Of a stretch of DNA of 64,000 bases, positions 29,731 through 38,779 are shown one piece after another. A program made the position numbers and the translations under genes. The stretch is from Georgenia satyanarayanai (GTDB lineage Bacteria > Actinomycetota > Actinomycetes > Actinomycetales > Actinomycetaceae). Positions within the stretch are counted from its first letter, which is position 1, and every line of letters begins with the position of its first letter. A model generated the notes under the pieces. It ran no database searches. It was not told the origin of the DNA and saw only the letters and a program-made list of their open reading frames with translations. The stretch covers positions 310,001 to 374,000 of the forward strand of contig NZ_VUKC01000001.1 in the NCBI RefSeq assembly GCF_009193135.1, in the 5' to 3' direction.

Positions 29731-30948
29731 GTGCGCGCACTCACCTGGCAGGGCCGGGAGAAGGTCAGCGTCGAGAACGTCCCCGACCCGCGGATCCAGC
29801 TCCCCACCGACGCCGTCATCAGGATCACCTCCACCGCCATCTGCGGCTCCGACCTGCACCTCTACAGCGTGCTCGGCCCCTTCCTCGAGGCCGGTGACGT
29901 CCTCGGCCACGAGCCGATGGGCGTCGTCGAGGAGGTCGGCAGCGAGGTCACCTCGCTCCGGCCCGGCGACCGCGTCGTCGTCCCCTTCGTCATCGCCTGC
30001 GGGTCGTGCTGGATGTGCTCCCGCGGCCTGCACTCCCAGTGCGAGACCACCCAGGTGCGCGAGCACGGCAAGGGCGCGTCCCTCTTCGGCTACACGAAGC
30101 TCTACGGCCAGGTGCCCGGCGGGCAGGCGGAGTACCTCCGCGTGCCGTTCGCGGACGTGGGCCCCGTCGTCGTGCCCGACGACGGCGAGCCGGACGAGCG
30201 CTACCTCTACCTCTCCGACGTCGTCCCCACCGCCTGGCAGGCCGTGGAGTACGCCCAGGTGCCGCCGGGCGGGACCGTCGTCGTCCTCGGGCTGGGCCCG
30301 GTCGGGCAGCTGAGCGCCCGCATCGCCCGCCACCGCGGCGCCGAGCAGGTCATCGGGGTCGACCCCGTCCCCGAGCGCCTGGAGATGGCACGCCGTCACG
30401 GCATCGCCACCATGGACCTGCGCGGGGTCGACGACGTCGCCGCCGCCGTCCGCGAGCTCACCCACGGACGGGGCGCGGACTCCGTCATCGACGCCGTCGG
30501 CATGGAGGCGCACGGCTCGCCCGTGGCCAAGGGCGTGCAGGCCGGCGCCGGGATGCTGCCCGACGCGCTCGCCAGGCCCCTGTTCACCAAGGCGGGCATC
30601 GACCGGATGGCGGCGCTGCACGCCGCGATCGAGATCGTCCGCCGCGGCGGCACGATCTCGCTGTCCGGCGTGTACGGCGGTGCGCAGGACCCGATGCCGA
30701 TGCTCGACCTCTTCGACAAGCAGGTGAACCTGCGGATGGGCCAGGCCAACGTCCACCGCTGGATCTCCGACGTCCTGCCGCTCGTGAGCGACTCCGCCGA
30801 CCCCCTGGGCGTGCTCGACCTGCGCACCCACCGGATCTCCCTCGAGGACGCCGCCCACGGCTACGACATCTTCCAGCGCAAGGACGACGGCGCGATCAAG
30901 GTGGTCCTCGACCCCGCGCTGCCCGCGACGCAGGCGGGTGCGCGATGA
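29731..30948 (+). CDS. Zinc-dependent alcohol dehydrogenase family protein
   Basis: The 405-residue medium-chain dehydrogenase has the catalytic zinc residues in AICGSDLHLY and GHEPMG. Four structural zinc Cys lie in CGSCWMCSRGLHSQC. The NAD-binding loop is VLGLGPVGQLSARIA, followed by an acidic GVDPVPERLEMA. It is closest to glutathione-independent formaldehyde- or threonine-dehydrogenase-like enzymes; the exact alcohol is unknown. Its stop overlaps the next ATG (ATGA), so it is translated with the epimerase fusion. Confidence 0.9.
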   Translation: MRALTWQGREKVSVENVPDPRIQLPTDAVIRITSTAICGSDLHLYSVLGPFLEAGDVLGHEPMGVVEEVGSEVTSLRPGDRVVVPFVIACGSCWMCSRGLHSQCETTQVREHGKGASLFGYTKLYGQVPGGQAEYLRVPFADVGPVVVPDDGEPDERYLYLSDVVPTAWQAVEYAQVPPGGTVVVLGLGPVGQLSARIARHRGAEQVIGVDPVPERLEMARRHGIATMDLRGVDDVAAAVRELTHGRGADSVIDAVGMEAHGSPVAKGVQAGAGMLPDALARPLFTKAGIDRMAALHAAIEIVRRGGTISLSGVYGGAQDPMPMLDLFDKQVNLRMGQANVHRWISDVLPLVSDSADPLGVLDLRTHRISLEDAAHGYDIFQRKDDGAIKVVLDPALPATQAGAR

Positions 30949-32573
30949 GGGTTGCCGTCGTCGGGGCGAGCGGCAACAGCGGCACCGCGCTCCTCCACGC
31001 CCTGCGCGGTGAGGAGCGGGTGACGGAGGTCGTCGGCATCGCCCGGCGGCGCCCGGACGCGACGGCGGAGCCCTACGACACGGCCCGGTGGGAGCAGGTG
31101 GACATCGCCGCGCCGGTGGCGCTGGCCGACGGCGAGGACTTCGTCGTCGACGAGCTCGCGCGGGCGCTGGAGGGGGTCGACACCGTCGTCCACCTCGCCT
31201 GGCTCATCCAGCCCAACCACGAGCGCGACCTGCTGCGGCGGGCCAACGTCGACGGCACCCGCCGCGTCGTCGAGGCGTGCCTGCGGGCGGGGGTGGGGCA
31301 CCTCGTCGTCGCGTCGTCGGTGGGCTCCTACTCACCGGTCGACGACGACGAGCGGCGCGACGAGTCGTGGCCCGCCCACGGCACCGCGCCGACCTCCCAC
31401 TACGCCGTCGACAAGGCCGCCCAGGAGCGTGTCCTCGACGAGGCGGAGGCCGCCGGCCTGTCCGTCGCGCGGGTGCGCCCGGCTCTCGTCTTCGACGCCG
31501 ACGCCGGCGCGGAGATCATGCGGCTGTTCCTCGGGGCCCTCGTGCCGCCGGCGCTGCTGCGCCCCGGGGGGCTGCCCTTCCTCCCGCTGCCGGCCGGCCT
31601 GCGCCTGCAGGTCGTCCACGGTGACGACCTCGCCGACGCCTACCGCCGCATCATCGTCCAGGGTGCCACCGGCGCGTTCAACGTCGCCGCCGAGCCGGTC
31701 CTCACCGGCAAGGACCTCGCCGAGGTCCTCGACCACGGGAGGGTCGTCGAGGTGCCGCCCGCGGCGCTGCGCCCCGTCGTCTCCCTCGCGTGGCAGGCGC
31801 GGGCGCTGGCGGCCGACGCCGGCTGGCTCGACATGGCGATGAACGTCCCTCTCATGGACACGACCCGGGCCCGCACCGAGCTGGGCTGGGAGCCCGCGCG
31901 CGAGGCCAAGGACACCCTGCGTGAGCTCCTCACCGGGATGGCGGACGGCCAGGGCACGCCCAGCCCCCAGATGCGGCCCCGGGAGAGCTGGCCCCAGGAC
32001 CAGCTCCCGCCCGGCTCCGTCCCCGCCGACGGCCTCGTGGCCGAGTCGCAGGAGGGCTCCGCCGCGCACCGGGTGCCCGCCCACCTCGAGCGCGACATCC
32101 TCGGGCTCTACCTGTCGGACCACCTCACCGGTGCCACGGCCGGCCTCGAGCGGTCCGAGCGGATGGCAGCGGACTACGCGGACTCCGACCTCGGCGAGGA
32201 CCTCGCCCGGGTCGCGCTGGAGATCCGCGAGGAGCGCGAGCTGCTCGTCAACCTCATCGACTCGCTGTCCCTCAAGCGCCGCCCGCACCGGCAGGCGGCG
32301 GCGTGGGTGGCCGAGCGCGCGGGGCGGCTCAAGGTCAACGAGCGGCTCAGCGGCTCGCCGATGACCCCGGTGCTCGAGTCAGAGCTCATGCGCAGCGCCG
32401 TCATGGGCAAGCTCGGGCTGTGGCAGACGCTCGTCGAGCTCTCGCCCGACCTCGGGCTGCCCGCGCCGATGTTCGAGGCGCTGGCCCAGCAGGCCCGCGA
32501 CCAGGCGGAGACCTACGAGCGCTTCCACCAGCACATCATCGGCAAGGCCTTCCGAACCGGCGAGATCGACTGA
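30945..32573 (+). CDS. NAD-dependent epimerase fused to a C-terminal helical domain
   Basis: The 542-residue protein joins two units. Residues 1-330 form an extended short-chain dehydrogenase/epimerase (VAVVGASGNSGTALLHAL, with SHYAVDKAAQE holding the catalytic Tyr-x3-Lys). A 60-residue Pro-rich linker follows. Residues 395-540 are all-helical (LERDILGLYLSDHLTGAT, EIREERELLVNLIDSL, VMGKLGLWQTLVELSPDL). The helical part resembles short stand-alone actinobacterial proteins of unknown role, possibly a four-helix bundle. It is translationally coupled to the alcohol dehydrogenase, so a shared redox pathway is likely but unnamed. Confidence 0.82.
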   Translation: MRVAVVGASGNSGTALLHALRGEERVTEVVGIARRRPDATAEPYDTARWEQVDIAAPVALADGEDFVVDELARALEGVDTVVHLAWLIQPNHERDLLRRANVDGTRRVVEACLRAGVGHLVVASSVGSYSPVDDDERRDESWPAHGTAPTSHYAVDKAAQERVLDEAEAAGLSVARVRPALVFDADAGAEIMRLFLGALVPPALLRPGGLPFLPLPAGLRLQVVHGDDLADAYRRIIVQGATGAFNVAAEPVLTGKDLAEVLDHGRVVEVPPAALRPVVSLAWQARALAADAGWLDMAMNVPLMDTTRARTELGWEPAREAKDTLRELLTGMADGQGTPSPQMRPRESWPQDQLPPGSVPADGLVAESQEGSAAHRVPAHLERDILGLYLSDHLTGATAGLERSERMAADYADSDLGEDLARVALEIREERELLVNLIDSLSLKRRPHRQAAAWVAERAGRLKVNERLSGSPMTPVLESELMRSAVMGKLGLWQTLVELSPDLGLPAPMFEALAQQARDQAETYERFHQHIIGKAFRTGEID

Positions 32574-32588
32574 CCCCGCCCCACCCCC

Positions 32589-32655
32589 GAGAGCTGAGCT
32601 GTGGCCCGACCAGCAGCAGCTCGGCCCTCGGTGCCCGGGGTGGGGGTCAGCTCTC
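32589..32655. terminator. Inverted repeat between converging genes, related to array A unit
   Basis: GAGAGCTGA (32589-32597) pairs exactly with TCAGCTCTC (32647-32655). The right arm covers the last codons and stop of the aminopeptidase gene. The left arm reads GAGAGCTGAGCTGT, close to the array A unit GAGAGCCGAGTTGT. It probably helps end both transcripts. Confidence 0.5.
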
Positions 32656-34155
32656 CCGGAGGGTGGACATCCAGGTCTCGACGTCGTCGGCGCGGCGGGG
32701 GAGGGCGGCGCTGAGGTTCTCGACGCTGCGGTCCTCGCGGACGAGGACGTCGTCCTCGATACGCACGCCGATGCCCCGCAGCTCCTCGGGGACGGTGAGG
32801 TCGTCGGCGCGGAAGTACAGGCCCGGCTCGATCGTGAAGACCATGCCCGGCTCGAGCTCGGCGTCCAGGTACATCTCCCGGCGCGCCTGGGCGCAGTCGT
32901 GGACGTCGATGCCCAGGTGGTGGCTCGTGCCGTGGACCATCCAGCGCCGGTGGAACTGGCCCTCCTCGGCGAGGGACCCCTCCGCGGTGCCCGGGAGCAG
33001 CCCCCACTCGGCCAGCCGGTGGGCGAGCACCTCCATCGCGGCGGCGTGGAGGTCGCGGAAGCGCGCGCCCGGCTCGGCGGCACGGGCGAAGGCCGCGTCG
33101 GCGGCGTCGAGCACGGCCTCGTAGACCCGGCGCTGCGGCTCGGTGAAGACCCCGTCCACCGGGATCGTGCGGGTGACGTCGGCCGTGTAGAGCGACTCGA
33201 CCTCCACCCCGGCGTCGATGAGGACGAGGTCCCCGGGTCGGACGGCGCCGTCGTTGCGGATCCAGTGCAGGGTGTTCGCGTGGTTGCCGGAGGCGGCGAT
33301 CGTGTCGTAGCCGACGGCGTTGCCCTCCTCACGGGCGCGAGCCCCGAAGACGCCCTCGATGACGCGCTCGCCCCGGTGGTGGGCGAGGGCACGGGGCAGG
33401 GCCCGCACGATGTCGGCGAAGCCCTCGGCGGTGGCCGCGACGGCCTTGCGCATCTCCTCGACCTCGAAGGGGTCCTTGCGCAGGCGCAGCTCGGACAGCG
33501 CCTCGGCGAGGACGGTGTCGGCCGCCTCCGTCTCCTGCTGGCCCGTGCGGGCGGTCTCGACCTGCGCCTGGACCGCGGCGTCGACGCCGCGCACCACGCG
33601 GACCTGGACGCCCCCGGCGCCGGCGTCCTTGGCCAGCTCGTCGGCGAGGGAGTCGATGTGGGCGGTGCGCAGCCCGGTGAGGGCGGCGACCTCCTCGAGG
33701 CTGGGCCGCCGCCCGACCCACAGCTCCCCGTACCGGGAGTCGGCGAAGAACTCCTCGGTGTCCTTGCCCGCCCGGGGGCGGAAGTAGAGGACCGCCTCGT
33801 GGGTGGCGTCGCCGTCGGGGTGCAGGACGAGGACGGCGTCCGGCTCCTGGTCGGTGCCCAGCCCGGTGAGGTGGGCGAAGGCCGAGTGGGGCCGGAAGCG
33901 GTAGTCGGTGTCGTTGGACCGGGTGACGAGCGTGCCGGCCGGCAGGACGAGGCGCTCACCGGGGAACAGGGCGCCGAGGCGCTCGCGGCGGGCGGCCGCG
34001 TAGGGCGCCGCGGGGCTCTCCCCGGGCAGGGTGGGCGGCTGCTCGTCCCAGCCCGAGGCGATGAAGGCTCGGAAGGCGGGCGACGAGGGGCGCTGGGAAC
34101 GGTTCGACCCGCGCTCGCTCAACGGCTGGTTGTCCGGACGGTCCGTGTCGCTCAT
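32647..34155 (-). CDS. pepP: Aminopeptidase P (Xaa-Pro aminopeptidase)
   Basis: The 502-residue enzyme removes N-terminal residues before proline. An N-terminal creatinase-type domain precedes the pita-bread catalytic domain. The metal ligands are Asp (LVLIDAGVEVES), Asp (YTADVTRT), His (HGTSHHLGIDVHD), Glu (TIEPGLYF) and Glu (GVRIEDDVLV). GACGAT (34162-34167, minus strand) lies six bases before the ATG, a plausible leaderless promoter. It is divergent from the PHP gene. Confidence 0.94.
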   Translation of the reverse strand: MSDTDRPDNQPLSERGSNRSQRPSSPAFRAFIASGWDEQPPTLPGESPAAPYAAARRERLGALFPGERLVLPAGTLVTRSNDTDYRFRPHSAFAHLTGLGTDQEPDAVLVLHPDGDATHEAVLYFRPRAGKDTEEFFADSRYGELWVGRRPSLEEVAALTGLRTAHIDSLADELAKDAGAGGVQVRVVRGVDAAVQAQVETARTGQQETEAADTVLAEALSELRLRKDPFEVEEMRKAVAATAEGFADIVRALPRALAHHRGERVIEGVFGARAREEGNAVGYDTIAASGNHANTLHWIRNDGAVRPGDLVLIDAGVEVESLYTADVTRTIPVDGVFTEPQRRVYEAVLDAADAAFARAAEPGARFRDLHAAAMEVLAHRLAEWGLLPGTAEGSLAEEGQFHRRWMVHGTSHHLGIDVHDCAQARREMYLDAELEPGMVFTIEPGLYFRADDLTVPEELRGIGVRIEDDVLVREDRSVENLSAALPRRADDVETWMSTLRES

Positions 34156-34217
34156 GTGCCCATCGTCGCACGCACGAGGCGCCCGCTGCCGGGCGCCCAG
34201 GTCGTACCCTGGGGCTC

Positions 34218-35072
34218 GTGCTCGCCCGCCCCGCCGTCGACCTCCACACGCACTCGAGCCTCTCCGACGGCACCGAGCGCCCCGCCGTGCTCATGGCCGC
34301 CGCGGCCGCCGCCGGGCTCGACGTCGTCGCCCTCACCGACCACGACACGTGGGACGGGTGGGAGGAGGCCGCCGCCGCCGTCGAGCGCACCGGTGTGGCC
34401 CTCGTCCGCGGTGCGGAGATCTCCACCTCCGCCGGCGGGATCAGCGTCCACCTCCTGTCCTACCTCCACGACCCCGCCGCCCGGGGCCTGGGGACCGCCG
34501 TCGCCCGTGCCCGCGACTCCCGCCTGGGCCGCGCGCGGCGGATGGTCGAGCGCCTGGCCCTGGACTTCGAGCTCACCTGGGAGGAGGTCGAGGCCCTCCT
34601 CGAGCCCGGCGGGACCGTGGGGCGCCCCCACATCGCCGACGCGCTCGTCGCCCGCGGCTACGTCACCGACCGGTCCGCCGCCTTCACCGAGATCCTCCAC
34701 GCCCAGGGCCCGTACTACGTGCGCTACGACGCGCCCGACGCCGTCGCCGCCGTCGAGCTCGTCCGCCGCGCCGGCGGTGTGCCGGTCATGGCCCACCCGC
34801 GCGCCGGGGCCCGCGGCCGCGTCGTCGAGGACGCCGTCATCGAGGAGATGGCCGCCGCCGGCCTCGGTGGGCTCGAGGTGGACCACCGGGACCACGACGA
34901 CGGCGCCCGCGCCCAGCTCCTCGACCTCGCCTCCTCCCTCGGCCTGTTCGTCACCGGGTCGAGCGACTACCACGGCACCGGCAAGCCGAACCGGCTCGGT
35001 GAGCACCTCACCGACCCCGCGGTGCTGGAGCAGATCGAGAGCGAGGGCTACCTGCCGGTGGTCCGCCCGTGA
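34218..35072 (+). CDS. PHP-domain phosphoesterase
   Basis: The 284-residue protein has the PHP metal motifs VDLHTHSSLSDG, LTDHDTWDGW and GAEISTSAGG. A later MAHPRAGA and SSDYHGTGKPN complete the trinuclear site. It belongs to the TrpH/YciV group, several members of which are RNA/nucleotide phosphatases (5'-3' exonuclease or 3',5'-nucleotide bisphosphatase). TACCCT (34205-34210) lies seven bases before the GTG. Its stop overlaps the marC start (GTGA). Confidence 0.9.
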   Translation: MLARPAVDLHTHSSLSDGTERPAVLMAAAAAAGLDVVALTDHDTWDGWEEAAAAVERTGVALVRGAEISTSAGGISVHLLSYLHDPAARGLGTAVARARDSRLGRARRMVERLALDFELTWEEVEALLEPGGTVGRPHIADALVARGYVTDRSAAFTEILHAQGPYYVRYDAPDAVAAVELVRRAGGVPVMAHPRAGARGRVVEDAVIEEMAAAGLGGLEVDHRDHDDGARAQLLDLASSLGLFVTGSSDYHGTGKPNRLGEHLTDPAVLEQIESEGYLPVVRP

Positions 35073-35692
35073 GCGGGGTCCTCGACGTCGGGCTGCTCGC
35101 CACGACCTTCTTCACGCTGTTCGTCATCATGGACCCGCCCGGGACCGTGCCGATCTTCCTCGCGCTCACCTCGACGAGCACCGCACGGGAGCGCAAGCGG
35201 GCGGCCCGGCAGGCGACGGTGGTCGCGCTCGGGGTCATCACGGTGTTCACGGTGCTCGGGCCCTACATCCTCGACTTCCTCGGCATCTCCGTGCCCGCCC
35301 TCCAGCTGTCCGGCGGCCTGCTGCTCCTCCTCGTCGCGATGGAGCTGCTCACCGGCAAGGCGGAGGAGCCGCAGCCGGCGGGCGGCGGCAAGGTCAACGT
35401 CGCGCTCGTCCCGCTCGGCACGCCGCTGCTGGCCGGTCCCGGCGCGATCGTCGCCGCCATGCTCGCGGTGCAGGACGCCGACGGCCCCACGGGCTGGCTC
35501 GCCATCGCCCTGGCGATCGTCGGGGTGCACCTGTGCCTGTGGCTGGCGATGCGCTTCTCGCTCGTCATCCACCGCGTCCTCGGCGACGGCGGCACGACTC
35601 TCGTCACCCGCCTCGCCGGTCTGCTCCTCGCGGCGATCGCCGTCCAGCTCATGGCCGACGCCGTCTTCGCGTTCATCGACGTGCACGCCTGA
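35069..35692 (+). CDS. MarC-family integral membrane protein
   Basis: The 207-residue protein has six hydrophobic helices, with the family start TTFFTLFVIMDPPGTVPIFL and the internal repeat PLGTPLLAGPGAI. MarC proteins were once linked to multiple antibiotic resistance, but their role is unknown. It is translationally coupled to the PHP gene and ends seven bases before the convergent copper gene. Confidence 0.92.
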   Translation: MSGVLDVGLLATTFFTLFVIMDPPGTVPIFLALTSTSTARERKRAARQATVVALGVITVFTVLGPYILDFLGISVPALQLSGGLLLLLVAMELLTGKAEEPQPAGGGKVNVALVPLGTPLLAGPGAIVAAMLAVQDADGPTGWLAIALAIVGVHLCLWLAMRFSLVIHRVLGDGGTTLVTRLAGLLLAAIAVQLMADAVFAFIDVHA

Positions 35693-35698
35693 GCGTGC

Positions 35699-37333
35699 TC
35701 AGGGCACCACCTCGACGGGCACGACGACGACGGGGTTGTCGAAGGTCGAGGTGCGCACGCCGAGCTCGAGCTCCCACGTCCCGGGCAGCGGGAGGTCGAC
35801 GGCGACCTCGTAGCGGCCGGTGCCGGTCGCCGTGACCGCGGGCGTGAGGGGCCCCAGGTCCCGGTCCGGGAGGGAGAGCCTCACCTGGGGGTCGGCCTGC
35901 GGCTCGAGGGGCTCCCCGTCCGCGTCGTGGAGGGCCAGATCGACGGTGTTGGCGCCGACCCGGGCGGGGGTCACCCGGACGTCGGCCATGCCGTCCCCGA
36001 GCGCCACGTGCTCGGAGACGGGCTGGGCTGCGGCGGGGGGCGTGTGCCCCGCGGTGGGGCTCTGGGACACGAGGACACCGGTGAGCGCGACGGCGAGGAG
36101 GATGAGCCACGCCTCGGTGCCCACGGTGCGGCGCAGCCGGGCGCGGGCGCCGTCGTCGTCCCCGACGTGAGGGACGAGACGGTAGCGGTTCCACGCGGCG
36201 ACGACGACGACGAGGCCGACGACGGCGACCTTCGCGACCAGCGTGAGGCCGTAGCCGGTGCCGGTGAGCGCACCGAGGTCCGGCAGGATGCGCCAGGCGA
36301 GCACCGTGCCCGTGGCGGCGAGGGCGAGGACCACCCAGAGGGCGACGGTCGAGAACCGGCCCACGGTGCGCGCGGCGGCGTCCGCGGGGGCGGAGCTGCG
36401 CAGCGTGATGACCAGCCCGAGCACACCCCCGAACCAGACGGCACCGGCCAGCACGTGGACCGCGTCGCTGCCGAGGACGAGCCACGTGGGGCCGTAGGAG
36501 CGGCTGTGGCCCGCGAGCGGGAGCGAGAGGAGGGCGAGGCCGGCGCCCGCACAGGTCAGCGCCCTGCCGGCCGGGGTGGTGGCGACGCCGAGCGTGAGCA
36601 CGAGGCCGACGAGGGCCACGACCGTCGCCAGCCCCACCGGGGTGGCGGTGAGGGTGTCCCACAGCGTGCCGGGGGCGACGAGGCCGGAAATGCCGGTCCC
36701 GGTGCGCCACGCGCCGTCGGCGGCGAGGTAGACGAGGAGACCGCCGAGCGCGGCGGCCGCGGACACGGTGGTGAGCCGGAGGACCGGCGCGTGGACGACG
36801 CGCGCCGCCGGGTCGAGGAGGACGGTGCGGAAGAGGACGAGGCCGCTCGCGCCGAGGATCCCGAGGTAGACGAAGACCTGCGCCCCCTGGTGGAGGAGGT
36901 CCACGAGCGAGGGGCCGGCGGCAGGAGGCACCTCGGCGACCTCGGCGGAGGGCTGCCCCACGGAGAACGTGAAGGCGCCGCCGACCGGGTGCCCGTCGGC
37001 GGAGACGACCGACCAGTCGACGATGTAGGTGCCGTCGGGCAGGCCGGCCGGCACGGTGACCTCGACGGTGTCGTCCACCGGGCGGACCGGTGCGGGGAGC
37101 GGGTCGCCCGCGGCGTCGAGGAGGCGGACGCCGTCGTCGTCCGCCCGGACGGGCTCGTTGAAGGTGAGGGTGACGAGGGCGGGCGGTGCCTCAAGGACGT
37201 CACCGTCGGAGGGGTCCGTGCCGAGGAGCATCGCGTGCCCGGTGGCCGGGGCGGCTGACGCGAGCGTCAGCAGCACCCCGGCCACCGTGGCGACGAGCCC
37301 CAGCACGGTCCGCCGTAGCGGCTGGACCGTCAT
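35699..37333 (-). CDS. CopC-CopD fusion copper protein
   Basis: The 544-residue protein has a signal peptide whose likely cut leaves His at the mature N-terminus (ATG/HAMLLGTDP). A CopC cupredoxin-like domain follows (residues 34-130, ending GHPVGGAFTFSV, a second His site). About eight membrane helices of the CopD type come next (residues 145-440), then an outer C-terminal domain. The N-terminal His plus inner His pattern is that of Cu(II)-binding CopC. It probably takes up copper or hands it over outside the membrane. It is the last gene of a three-gene minus-strand set after YcnI, eight bases apart. Confidence 0.9.
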   Translation of the reverse strand: MTVQPLRRTVLGLVATVAGVLLTLASAAPATGHAMLLGTDPSDGDVLEAPPALVTLTFNEPVRADDDGVRLLDAAGDPLPAPVRPVDDTVEVTVPAGLPDGTYIVDWSVVSADGHPVGGAFTFSVGQPSAEVAEVPPAAGPSLVDLLHQGAQVFVYLGILGASGLVLFRTVLLDPAARVVHAPVLRLTTVSAAAALGGLLVYLAADGAWRTGTGISGLVAPGTLWDTLTATPVGLATVVALVGLVLTLGVATTPAGRALTCAGAGLALLSLPLAGHSRSYGPTWLVLGSDAVHVLAGAVWFGGVLGLVITLRSSAPADAAARTVGRFSTVALWVVLALAATGTVLAWRILPDLGALTGTGYGLTLVAKVAVVGLVVVVAAWNRYRLVPHVGDDDGARARLRRTVGTEAWLILLAVALTGVLVSQSPTAGHTPPAAAQPVSEHVALGDGMADVRVTPARVGANTVDLALHDADGEPLEPQADPQVRLSLPDRDLGPLTPAVTATGTGRYEVAVDLPLPGTWELELGVRTSTFDNPVVVVPVEVVP

Positions 37334-37340
37334 GGGGTCG

Positions 37341-38066
37341 TCAGCTCGTGCGACGCGTGCGGGCCAGGGCCAGGCCACCGAGTGCGAGGCCGGCGACCCC
37401 GAGCGCGAGCGCGATCCAGGACACGGCCGCGGGAGGGGTCGTGGCCTCCGCTGCGGTGTCGTCACCGACGGGCTCGCTGTCGGTCCCCGTCTCGGCGGCC
37501 TGCTCGACACCCGCGGCGGCAGGGTCCTCGTCAGCGGCGGCGGTGAGCGTGAAGACCGACGCCGGGTACTCGAGCTCGTCGGGGTCCTGCCCGTCGGCGG
37601 CGAGCTGCACCCACGGGGCCTCGCCCTCCTCGCAGGTCTGGACGACCGGGAAGGCGAGCGTCTCTCCCGGGGTGTCGGGCAGCCGCACCGACAGCTCCAT
37701 GGCGTCGCGGTGGTCGGCGGGCAGGGGGGAGTCGGTCGTGTAGACCACCTGGGCGACGCGCTCGGTGAGCTGGCCGCCGTGACCGTCGTCGACGGGCGGG
37801 TCGAGGGTCTCCATGACCTTCTCGATCTCCCAGCCCGCGTTGACGGTGGGGGTGACGGCGGGGATCGACTCCGGGATCTCGATCGCGACCGCGGTGGTCG
37901 CCGAGTCGCCGCAGCCGTGCGGGACGGAGACGGTGAGGACGGCGTAGGAGCCCGCCTCCGTGGTGCTCGGGGAGACCGTGACGTGCGCGGCCGCGCCGGA
38001 GGCGCCGAGCAGGACGAGTCCGGCGGCCGCGACAGTGGTCGCGGCAGCCGTGAGGGAACGCTTCAT
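37341..38066 (-). CDS. YcnI-family (DUF1775) copper-binding protein
   Basis: The 241-residue protein has a signal peptide ending AAA, leaving mature HVTVSPSTTEAG, the N-terminal His used for copper in the YcnI family. The core includes VPHGCGDSATTAVAIEIPE, and a pair of Cys (GCGDS and VVQTCEEG) may form a disulfide. A C-terminal membrane helix (VSWIALALGVAGLALGGLAL) anchors it outside. It lies directly before copCD and after a His-rich membrane protein, consistent with a copper-handling role. Confidence 0.9.
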   Translation of the reverse strand: MKRSLTAAATTVAAAGLVLLGASGAAAHVTVSPSTTEAGSYAVLTVSVPHGCGDSATTAVAIEIPESIPAVTPTVNAGWEIEKVMETLDPPVDDGHGGQLTERVAQVVYTTDSPLPADHRDAMELSVRLPDTPGETLAFPVVQTCEEGEAPWVQLAADGQDPDELEYPASVFTLTAAADEDPAAAGVEQAAETGTDSEPVGDDTAAEATTPPAAVSWIALALGVAGLALGGLALARTRRTS

Positions 38067-38147
38067 GGGTGTGCCTTTCGGTTCGACAGGGTCCCGGGAG
38101 GTGCGGAAGGCACGCCCGGGCGGGCCGCCGTCGGGGGCGACCTGGAC

Positions 38148-38663
38148 TCAGCTGCGAACCGGGAGGGGAGGGGCGCGTCCGGAGGCGGCACCGGTGGCGG
38201 GGGCCGCCGGCGGAACCGGGCGTGCGACGGCGACAACGGTGCGGGGCGGGACGGGCAGGAGACGGGATGTGAGGAGCCGGCTGCGGACGACCCGGGCGAG
38301 ACCGGCGCGCAGCAGCGCCCGGCCGTGCCGCAGGAGGAGGGCGGTGAGGACCGTGGCGAGCGCGTGGGTCGCGACCATGGGCAGCGGGGCGGCATGGCCG
38401 TGGGCGCCGTGGTGCGCGCCGGCCTCGAAGCTGTGGTGGAGGACCACCTGGGCGACGGTGAGGAGGAGGACGAGGCGGGCCGGGCCGAGCGGCCGCCGGG
38501 TGAGGGCGAGAGCTGCCGCGGCCGAGGCTGCGCTCAGCCAGCCGACCGTCGAGGCCGTCGGTGCCGTGCCCCCGGCGAGCAGGTGGAAGGCGAGGGAGAG
38601 CAGCACGACGAGCGCGGCGGACGACGCTGCCCGAACCGCGTGTGCTGCCCCCGTTGACCGCAT
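38148..38663 (-). CDS. Membrane protein with His-rich loop, likely copper-related
   Basis: The 171-residue protein has four to five hydrophobic helices. Between helices lies HHSFEAGAHHGAHGHAA, with seven His in 17 residues, a likely metal site. A basic Arg/Pro tail closes it. I do not recognise a named family. The position directly upstream of YcnI and CopC-CopD, in the same direction, suggests copper. TAACCT (38670-38675, minus strand) lies six bases before the ATG, so this may be the leaderless first gene of the copper set. Confidence 0.75.
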   Translation of the reverse strand: MRSTGAAHAVRAASSAALVVLLSLAFHLLAGGTAPTASTVGWLSAASAAAALALTRRPLGPARLVLLLTVAQVVLHHSFEAGAHHGAHGHAAPLPMVATHALATVLTALLLRHGRALLRAGLARVVRSRLLTSRLLPVPPRTVVAVARPVPPAAPATGAASGRAPPLPVRS

Positions 38664-38733
38664 CCGGGCAGGTTATCGAATGTGCGTGACAGAAGCCACA
38701 CACCGTCCATCGGAAGTGGGGGTCGAGAAGGGG

Positions 38734-38766
38734 CGCGCCCCCGCCCGGAGTCCGGACGGGGGCGCG
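38734..38766 (-). terminator. Hairpin after the DEAD-box gene
   Basis: CGCGCCCCCG (38734-38743) pairs exactly with CGGGGGCGCG (38757-38766), with an inner CCGG pair. It lies 14 bases past the helicase stop on the minus strand. Confidence 0.8.
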
Positions 38767-38779
38767 GGAGCGTGCGAAG

